From JAMWCX01 sp964352425 (GTDB lineage: Bacteria > Omnitrophota > Gorgyraeia > 2-01-FULL-45-10), in assembly GCA_964352425.1 (NCBI GenBank), contig CAYGRZ010000001.1:62001-126000 (forward strand): a stretch of 64,000 nucleotides of DNA, read 5' to 3'. How positions within the stretch are numbered: position 1 is the first letter of the stretch; the number at the start of each line of letters is the position of its first letter. A program made the position numbers and the translations under genes. Below are positions 41,136-48,835 of this stretch, piece after piece. The notes under the pieces were generated by a model. That model saw nothing but the letters and a program-made list of their open reading frames with translations. It searched no databases and had not been told where the DNA came from.

Positions 41136-41666
41136 ATGTACAAGCGATTCGATGAGATGATGAAGAAGCTGTCACCGACACTGCGGGGCATAGCGCACCG
41201 CATGAACGGCCATTTCACGTTCTTCACGGATGATGACCTCTACCAGGAAGCGCTCGCGCATCTGTGGGCCAGTTTCGGGAGAGGCGCCCTGAGGGACAAG
41301 ACGGATAGCTACATTCTCCAAGGGTGCTATTTCTACCTGAAGAACTACCTGCGCACCTCTCTCGACAAGGCAAAACTCGTGAGCCTGAGCGAGCTCATCG
41401 ACGGTCAGGACGTTTCTATCGAGGAGTCGCTCGCATCGAAGGATACGAATGCGCGCGACGATTTAGATGCAGGACTTCTTGCGGAAAACATCGTATTCAA
41501 GAGTCTGGACGCGCGGGAGAGGCTGGTCCTGCGGTACTCGACGGAAGGCCTTACGATCAGAGAGATAGGTAAGCGCCTCGGCGTTTCCCACGTCATGGTG
41601 GTCAAGATAAGGTCGAAGATACGGAAAAAGTGCGATGCATTAAGACGGGGTGGGCATCATGGTTAG
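41136..41666 (+). CDS. Sigma-70 family RNA polymerase sigma factor (ECF-like)
   Basis: 176 residues from the ATG at 41136, with AAGGTGG before it; longer frames (from 40929 or 41115) run through repeat DNA. Region 2-like DDLYQEALAHLWASFGRG and YFYLKNYLRTSLDKAK; region 4-like LDARERLVLRYSTEGLTIREIGKRLGVSHVMVVKIRSKIRKKC, a helix-turn-helix. No anti-sigma gene is next to it. It overlaps the following KaiC/PEP-synthase-like gene by 8 bases, a close pairing. Which promoters it reads cannot be told. Confidence 0.82.
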   Translation: MYKRFDEMMKKLSPTLRGIAHRMNGHFTFFTDDDLYQEALAHLWASFGRGALRDKTDSYILQGCYFYLKNYLRTSLDKAKLVSLSELIDGQDVSIEESLASKDTNARDDLDAGLLAENIVFKSLDARERLVLRYSTEGLTIREIGKRLGVSHVMVVKIRSKIRKKCDALRRGGHHG

Positions 41667-44247
41667 TACTGGTCTTAAGGGGCTCGACAAGGTCATCACT
41701 GGGCTGCAGATGGGCGACAATGTCGTCTGGCAGATGGACGCCATTGAAGATTATCACGAATTCGTGAAGCCCTTCGTAAAAAAAGCTGTCGATGAAAAGC
41801 GAAGGCTCGTCTATATCCGGTTCGCGAACCACCCGCCCATCCTCGAGAACAACAAGAACATCACCGTCTACTCACTTGACGCCACAGCCGGCTTTGAGAC
41901 ATTCTCATCGCAGCTGAACGGCATCATCAGGAAGGAGGGGGAGGGAGTCTTTTACGTCTTCGACTGCCTGTCAGACCTTCTCTCTGCCTGGTCAAACGAC
42001 CTGATGATAGGCAATTTCTTCAAGATCACCTGCCCGTATCTTTTCGAGCTCAATACGATCGCCTATTTCGCCCTCCTGCGCAACAGCCATTCATTCAAGA
42101 CCATCGCCCGCATCAGGGACACGACCCAGCTTCTCATAGACGTCTATCATTACGGCGGGAACTATTACATCCACCCCCTCAAGGTGTGGAACAGATATTC
42201 ACCGACCATGTTCCTGCCGCACGTGAAGAAGGACGACAAATTTCTTGCCATCGCCAACAGCGTAGATACCGCGAGGCTCTTCTCCCACATATTCAAGAAG
42301 GGGGCCAAGTCGATCAAGCGCAAGCTGGATTACTGGGACCGACTCTTTATGACCGCCGAGGACCTGGCAGCAGGTAAGGGCTGCCCGAATGAAAAGATAC
42401 AGCAGATGGTCGACGTGCTGTCAAGGATAGTCATCGCACGGGATGAAAAGATGCTGAAGCTGGCCAAAGAGTACATCACGCTTGAGGATTTCCTTAATAT
42501 CAAATCGAGGATGGTCGGAACGGGCTTTATCGGCGGCAAATCCGTAGGCATGCTGATCGCCAGGAGCATACTCCTGAGAGATAAGGCGCTGGAGGCAGAG
42601 AAGTTCTTTGAGCCGCACGATTCATTTTATGTCGGCTCGGACGTCTTCTATACCTATATCGTCGAGAACGGCTGGTGGAAGGCGCGCATGGAGCAGCGGA
42701 CAAAAGAAGGGTACTTTGAGGTAGCGCTCACCCTCAAAGACAAGCTCCTGACAGGCGTATTCCCCGAGGAGATCAAAGAGCAGCTCCAGCAGATGATCGA
42801 GTATTTCGGCCAGTCGCCGATCATTGTGCGCTCATCGAGCCTCCTGGAGGACAGCTACGGGAACGCATTTGCAGGTAAATACGAGAGCATCTTCCTGGCG
42901 AATCAGGGGACTCCCGATGAGCGCTACGCGAAGTTCGTTGACGCTGTCAGGCGGATCTATGCCTCTACGATGAACGAGGACGCGCTCGCGTACCGCCTGC
43001 AGCGCGGCCTCGACCAGATGGACGAGCAGATGGCGCTTCTGGTCCAACGCGTATCAGGCGCATACCACACGGACTATTTCTTCCCGGACGTCGCCGGCGT
43101 AGGCATATCCTACAACGCCTTCGTATGGAAGAGTACGATGGACCCGAAAGCCGGGATGCTGCGCCTTGTCCTGGGCCTCGGCACGAGGGCTGTTAACCGC
43201 GTTGAGGGCGATTATCCGCGCATAGTTGCCCTGGACGACCCGCTCCTCAAAGCGCATGCCGGCATTAAGGATACCGCACGCTACTCCCAGCACGATGTGG
43301 ATATGATCAACATCAAAGAGAATTCCTTCCAGACTATGTCGCTTAGGGAGCTTCTCATGAAAAAGGTCGATATAAATCTGGAGCTTATGGCCATAAAGGA
43401 CCATCAGGCCACAGAGAAGCTGCGCGAGATGGGCATGGACGAGGAATCATGGATCATCACCTTCGATGAGCTCGTCTCAAAGACCGCATTCGCAAAGACG
43501 ATGCAAAACATCCTGCACGCCCTGGAAACGGCGTACGGATACCCGATCGACATAGAGTTCACGGTAAATTTCAGGAAGGACGGGTCGTACCAGATAAACC
43601 TCCTGCAGTGCAGGCCGATGCAGACCAAGGGACTGGGGCACAAGGTAACCATCCCGCGGGGCATACCGAGCGAGAATATCCTGTTCAGCTCTTCGGGAAA
43701 TTTCCTTGGCGGGAATATATCGCAGTCGATCGACAGGATCATCTATGTCGATCCGAAAGCCTATTGCGCCCTCGCGTCCCAGTCGGAAAAATACGATATC
43801 GCGCGTCTGGTCGGCGTCCTTAACGGGCAGGCAGGGCCCAGGGAAAAGATGTCGGTCATGCTTCTGGGGCCAGGCAGATGGGGTACGACCACGCCATCGC
43901 TCGGCGTTCCGGTCTCGTTCGCGGAGATAAACAACATCTCGATCCTGGGAGAGATGGCCTTCACCAGCGAGAATGTCTCGCCGGAGATATCGTACGGCAC
44001 TCACTTCTTCCAGGACCTTGTGGAAACGGGGATCTTCTACATAGCGCTCTTCCCGGACAACCGCGGGGCGCAGGTAAACAAGAAGTTCTTCGCCTCGATG
44101 CCTAAGGGCCTGAAGAAACACGTTCCTCAATACAGCAAATACGATGACGTCGTCAAGGTCATCGACGTTCGCGAGCGCGGCCTCAAGATAGTTGCCGATA
44201 TAATCTCCCAGAAAGTCGTATGCTACTTCCGTCAGGAAAAGAAATAG
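41659..44247 (+). CDS. KaiC-like domain fused to PEP-synthase ATP-grasp domain, unknown role
   Basis: 862 residues. The N-terminal 190 residues look like a RecA/KaiC fold (TGLKGLDKVITGLQMGDNVVW, GVFYVFDCLSDLLSAW) without a Walker A lysine. The rest resembles the N-terminal nucleotide-binding part of pyruvate phosphate dikinase/PEP synthase: GTGFIGGKSVGMLIAR, PIIVRSSSLLEDSYGNAFAGKYESIF, LRLVLGLGTRAVNRVEGDYPR, DIEFTVNFRKDGSYQINLLQCRP. The swivelling phospho-His domain and PEP barrel are absent. It may phosphorylate or sense something using ATP. Coupled to the sigma factor, within the nitrogen island. Confidence 0.8.
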   Translation: MVSTGLKGLDKVITGLQMGDNVVWQMDAIEDYHEFVKPFVKKAVDEKRRLVYIRFANHPPILENNKNITVYSLDATAGFETFSSQLNGIIRKEGEGVFYVFDCLSDLLSAWSNDLMIGNFFKITCPYLFELNTIAYFALLRNSHSFKTIARIRDTTQLLIDVYHYGGNYYIHPLKVWNRYSPTMFLPHVKKDDKFLAIANSVDTARLFSHIFKKGAKSIKRKLDYWDRLFMTAEDLAAGKGCPNEKIQQMVDVLSRIVIARDEKMLKLAKEYITLEDFLNIKSRMVGTGFIGGKSVGMLIARSILLRDKALEAEKFFEPHDSFYVGSDVFYTYIVENGWWKARMEQRTKEGYFEVALTLKDKLLTGVFPEEIKEQLQQMIEYFGQSPIIVRSSSLLEDSYGNAFAGKYESIFLANQGTPDERYAKFVDAVRRIYASTMNEDALAYRLQRGLDQMDEQMALLVQRVSGAYHTDYFFPDVAGVGISYNAFVWKSTMDPKAGMLRLVLGLGTRAVNRVEGDYPRIVALDDPLLKAHAGIKDTARYSQHDVDMINIKENSFQTMSLRELLMKKVDINLELMAIKDHQATEKLREMGMDEESWIITFDELVSKTAFAKTMQNILHALETAYGYPIDIEFTVNFRKDGSYQINLLQCRPMQTKGLGHKVTIPRGIPSENILFSSSGNFLGGNISQSIDRIIYVDPKAYCALASQSEKYDIARLVGVLNGQAGPREKMSVMLLGPGRWGTTTPSLGVPVSFAEINNISILGEMAFTSENVSPEISYGTHFFQDLVETGIFYIALFPDNRGAQVNKKFFASMPKGLKKHVPQYSKYDDVVKVIDVRERGLKIVADIISQKVVCYFRQEKK

Positions 44248-44248
44248 C

Positions 44249-44316
44249 GGTTACCAAAACGAGCCCGGATTTACTTGTAGATATGTAAGTAGCTTGCTTT
44301 AAACACATTGAAGTGT
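44249..44316 (+). promoter_or_regulatory. Hexaloop hairpins in the amt leader, candidate ANTAR site
   Basis: CTTGT-AGATAT-GTAAG (44274-44289) and ACAC-ATTGAA-GTGT (44303-44316). The second loop has A1/G4; the first has A1 but T4. The block starting GGTTACCAA (44249) is conserved with the glnN leader (46035) in order and spacing. A weaker third hairpin, GCAC-AAAGGC-GTTC (44320-44333), overlaps the terminator arm as in the glnN leader. Confidence 0.7.
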
Positions 44317-44327
44317 GCAGCACAAAG

Positions 44328-44357
44328 GCGTTCTCAAGAGAGAGCGCTTTTCTATTT
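44328..44357 (+). terminator. Intrinsic terminator 1 in the amt leader
   Basis: GCGTTCTC (44328-44335) pairs with GAGAGCGC (44340-44347) with one G-T pair and an AAGA loop, followed by TTTTCTATTT. Lies 70 bases before the amt gene, after the candidate ANTAR hairpins. Confidence 0.8.
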
Positions 44358-44405
44358 AGACGCAGGCGTCTTTTGGCCCATGGAGGGGAAGAAAGGCGTC
44401 TTTTT
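44358..44405 (+). terminator. Second terminator-like structure in the amt leader
   Basis: AGACGC (44358-44363) can pair with GCGTCT (44396-44401), followed by TTTT, or locally with the GCGTCT just after it (AGAC-GCAGGC-GTCT). The local hexaloop form shares GCAGGC with the nadE leader. A second checkpoint after terminator 1. Confidence 0.5.
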
Positions 44406-44429
44406 ATTGTTTAATACGGAGGAACAGCT

Positions 44430-45665
44430 ATGATAAATACTGGAGATACTGCCTGGATCCTGATGTCGACGGCACTCGTCATGATGATGACTGCGCCGGG
44501 CCTGGCATTCTTCTATGGAGGGCTGGTGAGAAGGAAGAATGTGCTTGCTACCATGATGCAATCGTTCTTCGTACTGTGCCTCTTAAGCATACAGTGGATA
44601 CTGTGGGGGTACAGCCTGGCGTTCGGGCCTGACATAGGGCACTTTATCGGAAGCCTGGCATGGTTCGGCCTCAAAGGGGTGGGCATGGCGCCGAACCCGG
44701 ATTATGCGGCGACCATACCGCACCTTCTCTTCATGGTATATCAGATGATGTTCGCGGTCATTACGCCTGCCCTGATCACCGGTGCATTCGCCGAGAGGAT
44801 GAAGTTCTCGACCTATGCGGTCTTCACGCTCGTCTGGGCAACCCTCGTCTATGACCCGATATGCCACTGGGTATGGGGTGCCGGAGGCTGGTTATGGAAT
44901 ATGGGAGCTCTGGACTTCGCCGGCGGAACGGTTGTGCACATATCCTCAGGGATAGCCGCACTCGTCTGCGCGCTCGTACTGGGTAAGAGGCGCGGTTACG
45001 GCCGCGAGCCGATGAGCCCACACAACCTGCCGCTGACCATTCTTGGCGCGGCGCTCCTATGGTTCGGCTGGTTCGGGTTCAATGCGGGAAGCGCCCTCGG
45101 AGCCAATGAGCTTGCAGTATGGGCCTTCATCGCGACGAACACCGCTGCGGCAGCGGCAGGCCTTACATGGATGTTCATAGAATGGAAAGCCATAGGCAAG
45201 CCAACGATACTGGGCGGCGCTACGGGCGCGGTCGCAGGACTTGTTGCCATAACACCGGCTGCAGGTTTCGTCTCGCCGCTGTCCGCGATATGCATCGGCA
45301 TATTGGTAAGCGCAGTATGCTATACGGCGGTAGCCGTCATCAAGCTCAAGTTCGGCTATGATGACTCGCTCGATGCCTTCGGCGTGCACGGCGTCGGCGG
45401 CACGGTCGGAGCGCTTGCGACAGGGCTTTTCGCGCAAAAGATCATAAACGTGGCAGGCAATAACGGGCTCTTCTTCGGCAACGCCAAGATGTTGCTGACA
45501 CAGGCCATAGGCGTAGGTGCAACAATGATCTATTCCGTCACGGTCACCTTTATACTGCTGAAGGTCCTCGATGCGACAATGGGGCTGAGGGTCCCCGATG
45601 AGGAAGAGGTCGTCGGTCTGGATATAACACAACACGAAGAGAGCGCATATACGCTACTCGATTAA
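44430..45665 (+). CDS. amt: Ammonium transporter, Amt family
   Basis: 411 residues, eleven predicted membrane helices. Conducts ammonium across the inner membrane. Twin pore histidines are present in DFAGGTVVHISSG and DAFGVHGVGGTVGAL; GLAFFYGGLVRRKN is the conserved first helix. Good ACGGAGGAA ribosome site. The P-II gene follows 12 bases later, the usual Amt-GlnK pair, so P-II probably blocks the channel when nitrogen is ample. Controlled by the attenuator upstream. Confidence 0.96.
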   Translation: MINTGDTAWILMSTALVMMMTAPGLAFFYGGLVRRKNVLATMMQSFFVLCLLSIQWILWGYSLAFGPDIGHFIGSLAWFGLKGVGMAPNPDYAATIPHLLFMVYQMMFAVITPALITGAFAERMKFSTYAVFTLVWATLVYDPICHWVWGAGGWLWNMGALDFAGGTVVHISSGIAALVCALVLGKRRGYGREPMSPHNLPLTILGAALLWFGWFGFNAGSALGANELAVWAFIATNTAAAAAGLTWMFIEWKAIGKPTILGGATGAVAGLVAITPAAGFVSPLSAICIGILVSAVCYTAVAVIKLKFGYDDSLDAFGVHGVGGTVGALATGLFAQKIINVAGNNGLFFGNAKMLLTQAIGVGATMIYSVTVTFILLKVLDATMGLRVPDEEEVVGLDITQHEESAYTLLD

Positions 45666-45677
45666 GGGGGGTATGTC

Positions 45678-46019
45678 ATGAAACTGATAGTCGCAATACT
45701 GCAACCGGAGAAGCTTGAAGATGTCCTTCAGGAGTTGGACAGAGAAGAGATCTACTTAAAGACAGTCTCCAGCGTGCTTGGGTGCGGCCGCCAAAAAGGC
45801 CGTACCGAGGTATATAGAGGAAGGAAAGAGACCGGCAACCTCTTGAAGAAGGTCCGCCTCGAGATAGGGGTCAATGAACAATTCGTGGAGGCGACGATCC
45901 GGGCGATCGTGAGAGGCGCAAAGACAGGCACTATAGGGGACGGCAAGATATTCGTCCTGGACCTGGCAGAATGTGTCAGGATACGGACCGGTGAAAGGGG
46001 CGGGGATGCTATAGGGTAA
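45678..46019 (+). CDS. glnK: P-II nitrogen regulatory protein without the uridylylation Tyr
   Basis: 113 residues. MKLIVAILQPEKLEDV, the T-loop GRQKGRTEVYRGRKETG, and GDGKIFVLDLAECVRIRTGERGGDAI, which binds ATP/2-oxoglutarate. In the T-loop the position of Tyr51 (GAEYMVD in E. coli) aligns with Glu (GRKETGN), so regulation by uridylylation looks impossible and control is probably by ligand binding alone. Adjacent to amt, so GlnK is the likely identity; glnB is the alternative name. Confidence 0.92.
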   Translation: MKLIVAILQPEKLEDVLQELDREEIYLKTVSSVLGCGRQKGRTEVYRGRKETGNLLKKVRLEIGVNEQFVEATIRAIVRGAKTGTIGDGKIFVLDLAECVRIRTGERGGDAIG

Positions 46020-46034
46020 CTTTTGTTAAAAAAT

Positions 46035-46140
46035 GGTTACCAAGCGAGGCTCCTTTTTACTTGTATAGTTGTAAGACCGGTTTTTAGGCACATTGTAGTG
46101 CATAAGTAGGCAAAGACGTTTATTTGAACATAGGCGTTCA
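46035..46140 (+). promoter_or_regulatory. Hexaloop hairpins in the glnN leader, candidate ANTAR site
   Basis: Three hairpins with A1/G4 six-base loops: CTTGT-ATAGTT-GTAAG (46060-46075), GCAC-ATTGTA-GTGC (46088-46101) and TGAAC-ATAGGC-GTTCA (46125-46140). The third uses the terminator's 5' arm, so the two exclude each other. The first 70 bases, beginning GGTTACCAA, align with the amt leader. Confidence 0.75.
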
Positions 46141-46178
46141 GTTTGGTCAATGAGTATGACCAAAATGAGCGCTTTTTT
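46134..46178 (+). terminator. Intrinsic terminator/attenuator before glnN
   Basis: Outer arms GCGTTC (46134-46139) and GAGCGC (46167-46172) with an inner TTTGGTCA/TGACCAAA stem, then TTTTTT. 180 bases before the glnN start. Confidence 0.8.
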
Positions 46179-46184
46179 ATTTGA

Positions 46185-46330
46185 GCACATAATTTATGGA
46201 GCGATAGCGACATAAATTATAAGTGCGAAAATAATCCGCCGACTAGTCCTCCGAAGCTTCGCAGAGTCTATGAGTAGAAGCGAAGGCGGAAGCCAATCTT
46301 GACCAGAAACATACAACGGCGAAGGCGGAT
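46185..46330 (+). repeat. Dispersed repeat with covarying hairpin, copy in glnN leader
   Basis: Hairpin GCACATAATTTATG / CATAAATTATAAGTGC, then ATCCGCCGACTAGTCCTCCG, a different middle, GGCGGAAGCCAATCTTGACC and GGCGAAGGCGGAT. Compared with 40967-41116 the stem bases differ in pairs (GACTTATG/CATAAGTC against AATTTATG/CATAAATT), which keeps pairing. Confidence 0.75.
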
Positions 46331-46358
46331 ATCAACCATAGCCATAAAGGAGGGCACC

Positions 46359-48551
46359 ATGTCTGTCAGGCAAGATGCATTGTTCAGGATCAATGGCAAC
46401 AAGGTCGACGCGATCGAGGAGATAAAGAAGGTTTCCTCGTATTACGGAGAGAATACTTTCAACCTATCGACGATGAAGAAGCATATCTCCGAGGCGACAT
46501 TCAACGCTTTCAAGCGCTGGATGTCGGAAGGCGCGATCATCTCGCTCGAAGAGGCCAATGAAATAGCCAATGCCATGAAGGAGTGGGCGATGGCCAAGGG
46601 TGCGACTTATTACACGCACTGGTTCCAGCCCATGACCGGCCTCACCGCAGAAAAGCACGACAGCTTCATCTCTATCGTGGAGCACGGCAAGGTCATCGAA
46701 AAGTTTTCCGGCTCCAAGCTTATCCAGGGCGAGCCGGACGCATCGAGCTTCCCTTCAGGCGGGATACGCGCCACGTTCGAAGCGCGCGGCTATACCGCAT
46801 GGGACCCCTCGAGCCCGGCGTTCATCATCGAATCGAAGCTCGGCAAGACGCTCTGCATCCCTACGATATTCATATCATATAACGGAGAGGCCCTGGACAA
46901 GAAGCTCCCATTGCTGCGATCAGACAATGCCCTGAACAAAGCGGCGATAAACCTGCTGAATCTCTTTGGTCACAAGGACGTGAAGAAGGTCTTCTCGACA
47001 TGCGGGCCGGAGCAGGAGTATTTCCTGATCGATAAAAACTACTACAATCTGCGGCAGGACCTAATCATGACGGGCCGCACGCTTGTCGGCGCGCCATCCC
47101 CGAAAGGACAACAGCTCGAAGACCAATATTTCGGCACGATCAAGGAACGCGTGATAAATTACATGTTCGAGGTCGCTGAAGAGGCATACAGGCTCGGCAT
47201 TCCCTTAATGACCAGACACAACGAGGTTGCGCCGCACCAGTACGAATTCGCTCCGATATTCGAGGAGTCGAATATTGCAGCCGACCATAACCAGTTACTC
47301 ATGGAGATCATGAAGAAGGTCGCCTTGAGACACGGGCGCGTCTGCCTGCTGCACGAGAAGCCGTTCGCAGGGATTAACGGCAGCGGTAAGCACCTGAACT
47401 GGTCCCTTGCCGATGACAAGGGCAACAACCTGCTTAATCCCGGCGAGACGCCGGAGGATAACCTGCAGTTCCTCACGGTGCTTGTGGCGGTATTGCGGGC
47501 TGTGTACGTGCACGCAGATCTTCTGCGTGCCAGCGTCGCGCTGGCCGGCAACGAGCACCGGCTTGGCGCAAATGAAGCTCCACCTGCCATCATCAGCGTC
47601 TTCCTTGGCGACCAGCTCACGTCAATCCTTGACATGATAGAGAAGGGCGTAAAGACGAAGGTCTCGAAGCACGACATTGTCGATCTCGGCATTGCGACGT
47701 TACCGCAATTCAATAAGGATGCGACCGACCGCAACCGCACGTCGCCGTTCGCGTTCACCGGCGCAAAGTTCGAGTTCCGTGCAGTCGGCTCATCGCAGAA
47801 CATATCGACGCCGATAGCGGTGGTGAACACGATCATCGCGGAGTCGCTCGACTACGTAGCCGACAGGATAAAGAAGGCAGCCGCAGGCAAGGATTTTAAT
47901 ACCGCGGTCCTGAAGACGATAGCCGAGCTCATTAAAGAGACGAAGGCGATCCGGTTCGAGGGCAATAACTATGCAGAAGAGTGGCTGAAAGAAGCGAAGA
48001 AGAGGAAGCTGCCCAATGTGGCATCTACGGCAGAGGCGCTCGAAGCGTTGATCGAAAAGAAGAATATCGAGCTTTTCGAAAAATACAAAGTATTCTCAAA
48101 GGAAGAGATCGTGGCGCGATACCATATCTGGATCCACATGTATAATACGATCCTCGAGATCGAGGCTAATACGCTCAACGAAATGGTCAATGCGAGCGTC
48201 GTGCCGTTCGGCCTGGAATATGAAAAGCTCCTGGCCGAGAACCTCGCCGACCTTGTGGGGCTCAAGAAGAATGCGAAACTGAAGGTCGAGCCCGCGGCAC
48301 TCGAAGACCTGAAGAGGCACCTGGGCGATGTCGTCTCAATGATCTACTATGTCAGGCGCAATACTGCTGCTATGGTCAAGCTTTTGGAGAAGACCAAGAG
48401 AGCCCATCATGAAGAACGCGCTGCCATATATTTCATTGAGCTGAAGCCGATCATGGAGCACATCCGCAAGCACGTCGATGCGCTCGAATGCGTCGTATCG
48501 GACGAGCACTGGGATCTGCCGAAGTACAGGGAGATGCTCTTCATTAAGTAA
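46359..48551 (+). CDS. glnN: Glutamine synthetase type III
   Basis: 730 residues from the ATG at 46359, preceded by AAGGAGGG; the longer frame (46299) is repeat DNA. Makes glutamine from glutamate and ammonia. GSIII features: about 700 residues, FQPMTGLTAEKHDSF, GGIRATFEARGYTAWDPSSPAF, NEVAPHQYEFAPIFEESNIAADHNQL, HEKPFAGINGSGKHLNWS and NRTSPFAFTGAKFEFRAVGSS. No adenylylation site of type I is expected. Probably the main enzyme of ammonia entry with GltBD. Confidence 0.96.
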   Translation: MSVRQDALFRINGNKVDAIEEIKKVSSYYGENTFNLSTMKKHISEATFNAFKRWMSEGAIISLEEANEIANAMKEWAMAKGATYYTHWFQPMTGLTAEKHDSFISIVEHGKVIEKFSGSKLIQGEPDASSFPSGGIRATFEARGYTAWDPSSPAFIIESKLGKTLCIPTIFISYNGEALDKKLPLLRSDNALNKAAINLLNLFGHKDVKKVFSTCGPEQEYFLIDKNYYNLRQDLIMTGRTLVGAPSPKGQQLEDQYFGTIKERVINYMFEVAEEAYRLGIPLMTRHNEVAPHQYEFAPIFEESNIAADHNQLLMEIMKKVALRHGRVCLLHEKPFAGINGSGKHLNWSLADDKGNNLLNPGETPEDNLQFLTVLVAVLRAVYVHADLLRASVALAGNEHRLGANEAPPAIISVFLGDQLTSILDMIEKGVKTKVSKHDIVDLGIATLPQFNKDATDRNRTSPFAFTGAKFEFRAVGSSQNISTPIAVVNTIIAESLDYVADRIKKAAAGKDFNTAVLKTIAELIKETKAIRFEGNNYAEEWLKEAKKRKLPNVASTAEALEALIEKKNIELFEKYKVFSKEEIVARYHIWIHMYNTILEIEANTLNEMVNASVVPFGLEYEKLLAENLADLVGLKKNAKLKVEPAALEDLKRHLGDVVSMIYYVRRNTAAMVKLLEKTKRAHHEERAAIYFIELKPIMEHIRKHVDALECVVSDEHWDLPKYREMLFIK

Positions 48552-48567
48552 TGATAATGGCGTGCAT

Positions 48568-48834
48568 ATGATGACGATCCTGATGGAACATGATGAGAAC
48601 AAGATCCGGGAGATGCTCAATCAGCTCCTGACTGAAGAGCATTCGGAAGCAAAACGCGGCATCCTGTACAGGACGATCGTCAACGCGATCGAACGACCGC
48701 TCTTCGAGCATGTGCTGGAGCGAACAGATGGCAACCAGCTCAAGGCGGCCAGGATACTGGGGATCAACCGGAATACCATGCGTGCCAAGATAAGGAAGCT
48801 CGGCATAGACGTGCATAGATGGAAGGTGCATTAA
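48568..48834 (+). CDS. Fis-type helix-turn-helix protein
   Basis: 88 residues from the ATG at 48568 (a second ATG at 48571 is possible). The end FEHVLERTDGNQLKAARILGINRNTMRAKIRKLGID is the HTH_8 motif found at the C-terminus of NtrC-type activators and in Fis. No AAA domain is attached. Between glnN and gltB, two bases before gltB, so it is probably part of the nitrogen operon. Confidence 0.8.
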   Translation: MMTILMEHDENKIREMLNQLLTEEHSEAKRGILYRTIVNAIERPLFEHVLERTDGNQLKAARILGINRNTMRAKIRKLGIDVHRWKVH

Positions 48835-48835
48835 G

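Noticed and set aside
44249..44264. Sigma-54 promoter before amt and glnN
   Set aside because: GG and GC doublets in the GGTTACCAA block are 12 bases apart, not 10, and TGGCAC/TTGCA is not matched.
44328..44405. T-box or glutamine riboswitch in the amt leader
   Set aside because: No T-box sequence and no glnA-RNA consensus; the hexaloop hairpins explain the leader better.
46299..46358. Upstream start for type III glutamine synthetase
   Set aside because: Repeat DNA again; AAGGAGGG is placed for the ATG at 46359.
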